A stretch of DNA of 64,000 bases from Brevinema_A sp051647245 (GTDB lineage Bacteria > Spirochaetota > Brevinematia > Brevinematales > Brevinemataceae). The DNA lies in NCBI GenBank assembly GCA_051647245.1, contig JBOFDS010000011.1, forward strand, positions 310,001-374,000, written 5' to 3'. Both the position numbers and the translations under genes were made by a program. Every line of letters begins with the position of its first letter. Positions within the stretch are counted from its first letter, which is position 1. The notes beneath the pieces are model-generated. The model saw only the letters and a program-made list of their open reading frames with translations, had not been told where the DNA came from and ran no database searches. Positions 60,074 to 64,000 of this stretch are shown here, piece after piece.

Positions 60074-60532
60074 ATGGGTCACTTAGAACTCAAACCAAAT
60101 GAAGGCGCTTCAAAGAAGCGTAAGCGAGTAGGTCGTGGTACTGGTAACGGTACAGGTAAAACCTGCGGAAAGGGACATAAAGGGCAAAAAGCTCGTTCCG
60201 GTGGCGGAGTGCCATTGTATTTTGAAGGCGGTCAAATGCCTCTCTATAGAAGAGCTCCAAAACGTGGATTCAAAAGTATCTTCAAAGTTTATAACAATGT
60301 TGTTAACTTGGAATCCTTGAACGTGTTTCCTGATGGTTCCGAAATTACTGTGGAAATGCTCAGCATTGCTGGACTTGTTAAAGATAACGGAAACCCGGTT
60401 AAACTCCTTGCAAAAGGAATGGGTGAAGTTGAGTTCACAGCAAAAAATCTAAAAATCCACGCACATAAAGTATCCAATCAAGCTAAAGCTCTTCTCGAAA
60501 AATCTGGATCTTCAGTTGTTACGCTCGCGTAA
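60074..60532 (+). CDS. rplO: Large ribosomal subunit protein uL15
   Basis: 152 residues. MGHLELKPNEGASKKRKRVG, RGTGNGTGKTCGKGHKGQKA, and GGVPLYFEGGQMPLYRRAPK. Its extended arm reaches into the 50S core. SD AGGAGCG. Directly after rpsE, with no rpmD in between. Confidence 0.95.
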   Translation: MGHLELKPNEGASKKRKRVGRGTGNGTGKTCGKGHKGQKARSGGGVPLYFEGGQMPLYRRAPKRGFKSIFKVYNNVVNLESLNVFPDGSEITVEMLSIAGLVKDNGNPVKLLAKGMGEVEFTAKNLKIHAHKVSNQAKALLEKSGSSVVTLA

Positions 60533-60548
60533 AAATTAAGAGGTAAAC

Positions 60549-61841
60549 ATGTCTGTTGTGATCAATATGTTTCAAATTCCAGAACTTCGTAAAAGACTTT
60601 TCTTTACATTAATGATCATGGTAGTCGTACGCGTCGGGGCACAGATTCCTGTACCTGGCGTGCAACTTCAAAATCTCCTTTCTGCTGTAGGTACTGACAC
60701 TAACAATTTTATTGCTTTTGTCAACCTACTTAGTGGAGGAGCATTAGGAAGGGCTTCCATTTTTGCTTTAGGTGTGATGCCTTATATTACGGCAAGCATT
60801 GTAATGCAATTATTGACTGTTATTGTTCCAGCTATCGAAAAAATGGCTAAAGAAGGTCCTGAAGGGCGTAGAAAGATACATCAATTATCTCGTGTTGGCA
60901 CAATTCTCGTGGCAGGTGTGCAAGGAATGATCTTTGCTAACTATCTCGCAAGTTTTAATGCCCAAACACCTATTCCTTTTCTTTTGTTGGACACCAATTT
61001 TTTTGTTTTCTTATTTACTGTATCAGTTATTACTGGTACCTTATTGCTTATGTGGCTCGGAGAACAAATCACTGAAAAAGGTCTTGGAAATGGTATTTCA
61101 ATGATTATCCTTAGTGGTATCGTTGCGCAATTTCCTCCTGCGATCTATACGACGTTCAATCGTCCATCAGACCCAATCATCACTCTTTTGATCGGACTTA
61201 TGTTTTTAGGTTTTGTCATGGCTGTGATTTTTGAAGAAATGGCACTTCGTCGTGTTCCTGTTCAATATACTGGCACAGGTTCATCAATGGGGAATGCTAC
61301 CTATCTTCCTTTTAAAGTCAATCCAACAAACGTGATCCCTGTAATTTTTGCTTCTGCCGTATTAGCATTTCCTGTTCAATTAGCGCAATGGTTTGGTTCA
61401 AAAGCGCCTTGGTTACAACAAATGTCTTTGGCATTGCAACCAGGTCAAATTTGGTACTCCGTTGTTTATTTTGCTCTGATTTTATTCTTTGCATTTTTCT
61501 ACATAGAGATTGAATTAAATCCCCATGATATTGCAGAAAATCTAAGAAGACAAAATGCTTTTATTCCTGGAGTAAGACCAGGATCTGAAACTGAGGAGTA
61601 TATTTCGAATACATTGTATCGTTTAACACTCCCTGGAGCTGCGTTTTTAGGTGTGATTGCGTTATTACCAACCTTTGTTGTAAATAGATTGGGTGTTTCC
61701 AGTGATATCGCATATCTACTTGGTGGCACATCACTTATTATCTTAGTTGGTGTATCCTTGAATACCTTGAGACAAATTGAATCATTCTTAAATATGAATC
61801 ATAAAGACGGTTTTTTAAGTCCGACGAAAAGGACATATTAG
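60549..61841 (+). CDS. secY: Protein translocase subunit SecY
   Basis: 430 residues with ten membrane spans. MFQIPELRKRLFFTLMIMVV, RVGAQIPVPGVQ, GGALGRASIFALGVMPYITA, QLSRVGT, GLGNGISMIILSGIV, NPHDIAENLRRQNAFIPGVR-PGSETEEYI. Central pore of the Sec translocon, partner of SecE at 35636. SD AAGAGG. Confidence 0.97.
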   Translation: MSVVINMFQIPELRKRLFFTLMIMVVVRVGAQIPVPGVQLQNLLSAVGTDTNNFIAFVNLLSGGALGRASIFALGVMPYITASIVMQLLTVIVPAIEKMAKEGPEGRRKIHQLSRVGTILVAGVQGMIFANYLASFNAQTPIPFLLLDTNFFVFLFTVSVITGTLLLMWLGEQITEKGLGNGISMIILSGIVAQFPPAIYTTFNRPSDPIITLLIGLMFLGFVMAVIFEEMALRRVPVQYTGTGSSMGNATYLPFKVNPTNVIPVIFASAVLAFPVQLAQWFGSKAPWLQQMSLALQPGQIWYSVVYFALILFFAFFYIEIELNPHDIAENLRRQNAFIPGVRPGSETEEYISNTLYRLTLPGAAFLGVIALLPTFVVNRLGVSSDIAYLLGGTSLIILVGVSLNTLRQIESFLNMNHKDGFLSPTKRTY

Positions 61842-61844
61842 ATT

Positions 61845-62477
61845 ATGAATAAAAGAATTGTATTTTTAGGTTTTCCAGGTTCTGGGAAAGGAACTCAAAG
61901 TACCTTATTAAGTAAAGAATTTGATATATTTGCTCTTTCCACCGGAGACGCATTTCGTCAGATGATTAAAGAGGGAACAGGACAAGTTGCGGAACAAGTC
62001 AAATCCTGCATTAGTGAAGGTCGTTTAGTATCTGATGAACTTACTTTTGAAGTAGTGAAGTCAGCTCTACCTGAAAATGGTGCTTGGATTCTTGATGGAT
62101 TTCCTCGTAATTTGAATCAGGCTAAAATTCTTAATGAATTTTGTCCACCAACTGATGTTATCCTCGTTGACGTCGACGAAAATATCATTTTTCAGAGATT
62201 GACAGGCAGACGCCTTGCCAAAACTTCTGGAAAAATGTATAATATTTTCTTTAATCCACCTAAACAGGATGGCGTGTGTGATGAAACTGGAGAAGCTTTG
62301 ATTCAACGTGAAGATGATCAGCCCGAAACCGTTCAAAAACGACTCGATGTTTATCAAGCAGAAACAGCTCCTCTTATAGAGTTTTATCAACAACAAGGTA
62401 TACTTCATCGTGTCAAAGGCGACGACGATATTAACGAAGTATATCAAAATCTAAAGGAGGTCTTAGGACTCTCATGA
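61845..62477 (+). CDS. adk: Adenylate kinase
   Basis: 210 residues. P-loop [80 protein letters not shown] with a LID that has no four-Cys zinc site ([20 protein letters not shown], and single Cys). Converts ATP + AMP to 2 ADP. Sits between secY and infA; map is missing from this position. The 3' end overlaps infA by 4 nt (ATGA). Confidence 0.95.
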   Translation: MNKRIVFLGFPGSGKGTQSTLLSKEFDIFALSTGDAFRQMIKEGTGQVAEQVKSCISEGRLVSDELTFEVVKSALPENGAWILDGFPRNLNQAKILNEFCPPTDVILVDVDENIIFQRLTGRRLAKTSGKMYNIFFNPPKQDGVCDETGEALIQREDDQPETVQKRLDVYQAETAPLIEFYQQQGILHRVKGDDDINEVYQNLKEVLGLS

Positions 62478-62698
62478 TGATGGATAAAGAAGATGTTATC
62501 AAAATTGACGGTATTGTTCTTGAGCAATTGCCAAGTGCCGTCTTTAAAGTAGAATTAGAAAATAAACAGCAAATTCTAGCACACATTTCCGGTAAAATGA
62601 GAATCAATCATATCAAAATTTTAGCCGGAGATAAAGTGAGTATTGAGCTTTCTCCTTACGATTTGAGTAAAGGAAGAATAGTATACCGTTATAAGTAG
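62474..62698 (+). CDS. infA: Translation initiation factor IF-1
   Basis: 74 residues, OB-fold S1 domain: [63 protein letters not shown]. Start is ambiguous among three consecutive ATGs (62474, 62477, 62480); AGGA at 62465 favours the first two. The longer SD-like AAAGGAGG (62452) lies inside adk. Confidence 0.95.
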   Translation: MMMDKEDVIKIDGIVLEQLPSAVFKVELENKQQILAHISGKMRINHIKILAGDKVSIELSPYDLSKGRIVYRYK

Positions 62699-62710
62699 AG
62701 AGGCTATTTC

Positions 62711-62839
62711 ATGAAAGTGAGAGCATCAGTTAAACCTATGTGTGAAAAATGTCGAATGATTCGTCGACACGGAATTTTGAGAGTGATCTGCGAAAATCCT
62801 AAACACAAACAAAGACAAAAAGGTCAGAAAAGAATCTAG
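62711..62839 (+). CDS. rpmJ: Large ribosomal subunit protein bL36
   Basis: 42 residues: [20 protein letters not shown], then [20 protein letters not shown] and RI. The zinc ligands are Cys11, Cys14, Cys27 and His32, so the zinc form is intact; the C-terminal tail is about 4-5 residues longer than the usual 37-38. Short enough that length filters skip it, but the gene is certain from context between infA and rpsM and by its AGAGG SD. Confidence 0.95.
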   Translation: MKVRASVKPMCEKCRMIRRHGILRVICENPKHKQRQKGQKRI

Positions 62840-62852
62840 ATGGAGGTCATCT

Positions 62853-63218
62853 ATGGCACGTATTGCCGGTAGAGAGGTACCAAATAATAAAGCAGCATGG
62901 ATTGGACTTACTTATGTTTACGGTATCGGCAGACATTCTGCTTTGAAAATCGTTGAAGCTGCAAAAATTGAAAAATCTAAAAAAATTGGTGAACTTTCTG
63001 AAGAAGAGTTGAATCGTATTCGTGAAGCGATCGATGCAGGCTATAAAGTAGAAGGTGATCTTCGTACAGAACTTTCAATGAACATCAAACGTCTTATTGA
63101 CATTGGTTGTTACAGAGGACTTCGTCATAAAAAACGACTTCCGGTTCGTGGACAAAGAACACGTACGAATGCACGTTCTTGGAAAGGTGCTCGTGCTAAC
63201 GCGATCAAAAAGAAGTAA
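62853..63218 (+). CDS. rpsM: Small ribosomal subunit protein uS13
   Basis: 121 residues. [60 protein letters not shown] and [18 protein letters not shown]. Contacts tRNA and L5 through bridge B1. SD GGAGG. Confidence 0.96.
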   Translation: MARIAGREVPNNKAAWIGLTYVYGIGRHSALKIVEAAKIEKSKKIGELSEEELNRIREAIDAGYKVEGDLRTELSMNIKRLIDIGCYRGLRHKKRLPVRGQRTRTNARSWKGARANAIKKK

Positions 63219-63229
63219 GAGGTTGAACA

Positions 63230-63625
63230 ATGGCCGCTAAAGCAAAAAGTTCTAATAAAAGAAGAAAAGAGAAAAAGAATATTGTTGAAGGGATTATTCA
63301 TATTCAAGCAACCTTCAATAATACCTTAATCACAGTTACTGATATGAACGGTAACACAATTTCTTGGGCAAGCGCTGGTGTTGGTGGATTTAAAGGTACC
63401 AAAAAAGGTACTCCATTTGCCGCTCAGCTTGCTTGTGAAAAAGCTATGGAAGGAGCAAAATTCCATGGTTTACAATCTGCACATGTTCGTGTAAAAGGTC
63501 CTGGACCTGGACGCGAATCTGCAATTCGTGCAGTTGATGTCGCTGGTGTAAGAGTAAAAAGTCTTCGTGACGTAACTCCTATCCCTCACAATGGATGCCG
63601 TCCTCGTAAAAAGCGACGCGTCTAA
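63230..63625 (+). CDS. rpsK: Small ribosomal subunit protein uS11
   Basis: 131 residues. [40 protein letters not shown] and [36 protein letters not shown]. Platform protein near the E-site. SD AGAGG. Confidence 0.96.
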   Translation: MAAKAKSSNKRRKEKKNIVEGIIHIQATFNNTLITVTDMNGNTISWASAGVGGFKGTKKGTPFAAQLACEKAMEGAKFHGLQSAHVRVKGPGPGRESAIRAVDVAGVRVKSLRDVTPIPHNGCRPRKKRRV

Positions 63626-63651
63626 TCATACATTATTTAGGAAGGTAGATT

Positions 63652-64000
63652 ATGGCGCACAGAGAATTACTGAAAAACTTAATTCTTCCCTACGAGTTAA
63701 AGTATGAGCATAGCACATACAATAACAACTATGGAAAATTCTACATATACCCTTTTGATAAAGGGGTAGGTGTAACAATAGCGAATTCACTTCGAAGAAC
63801 TCTTCTTAGTGCGATCCCTGGATATGCTTTTACTTCTGTAAAAATTCAAGGGGTCAATCATGAGTTTGATTTTATTGAAGGTGTTAAGGAAGATATCACT
63901 GATATTACGCTTGCTTTGAAAAAAGTAAGATTATTCCTCAACGATCAGAGCAATAAGAAAAAAATTCATATTGAGAAGAAAGGTCCTGGGCACTTAACTG
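63652..64000 (+). CDS. rpoA: RNA polymerase alpha subunit, N-terminal part
   Basis: 116 complete codons inside the window; the gene runs off the right edge. MAHRELLKNLILPYELKYEH, FYIYPFDKGVGVTIANSLRR, and LLSAIPGYAFTSVKIQGVNH are typical of the alpha N-terminal domain, which dimerises and scaffolds beta and beta'. The usual rpsD (S4) gene between rpsK and rpoA is absent. SD GGAAGG. Confidence 0.95.
   Translation, partial: MAHRELLKNLILPYELKYEHSTYNNNYGKFYIYPFDKGVGVTIANSLRRTLLSAIPGYAFTSVKIQGVNHEFDFIEGVKEDITDITLALKKVRLFLNDQSNKKKIHIEKKGPGHLT

Overview
The window looks like a chromosomal segment of a low-GC, double-membrane, flagellated bacterium, most likely a spirochaete. Pointers are a FliO-type flagellar protein, a large acidic membrane-anchored TPR protein resembling the spirochaetal periplasmic flagellar collar protein FlcA, several OmpA/beta-barrel style outer-membrane proteins, and the order tRNA-Thr, rpmG, tRNA-Trp, secE, nusG. 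Both lpxA and lpxB are present, so lipid A synthesis is expected. That argues against Borrelia or classical Treponema and fits a Brachyspira/Brevinema/Leptospira-like lineage. The genus cannot be fixed from sequence reading alone.

Positions 1-35 kb are a mosaic of short transcription units on both strands, mostly delimited by intrinsic terminators, several bidirectional between convergent genes. They hold: mnmA (only its start) and fliO; a small secreted acidic peptide and mgtE; a glycosyltransferase and an aminotransferase with a 22-bp palindrome on its promoter; mraY (with a large extra loop) and dtd; an NSS transporter with a tiny membrane partner; envelope proteins (SPOR protein, outer-membrane barrel, M23 peptidase, PorV-like/Ig/OmpA protein); a STAS protein and lpxA; a minus-strand housekeeping cluster comF, flcA-like, lpxB, ruvX, rsmE, pyrH, rsmD, tsaB; and a plus-strand cluster of a propeller protein, PmbA/TldE, a spirochaete-type unknown, a BFN-UVR protein and 5-formyl-THF cyclo-ligase.

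Positions 35-64 kb are the core gene-expression block, all on the plus strand: tRNA-Thr, rpmG, tRNA-Trp, secE, nusG, rplKAJL, rpoB, rpoC; then a 450-bp regulatory gap with two strong promoters; then rpsL, rpsG, fusA, tuf and the S10-spc-alpha ribosomal protein genes with secY, adk, infA, rpmJ, ending inside rpoA. rpmD (L30), map and rpsD (S4) are missing from the positions they usually occupy.

I saw no mobile element, CRISPR array, phage gene or defence system. The most noteworthy signals are structural: an approximately 75-residue Ala/Lys/Pro-rich extension on L5 built from a 48-bp repeat, an approximately 115-residue insert in MraY, the 22-bp palindrome at 4792-4813, the structured region between the two promoters before rpsL, hairpins upstream of rplP and rplR, and a likely leaderless fliO. 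Functions are inferred from motifs recognised by eye; no database search was possible.
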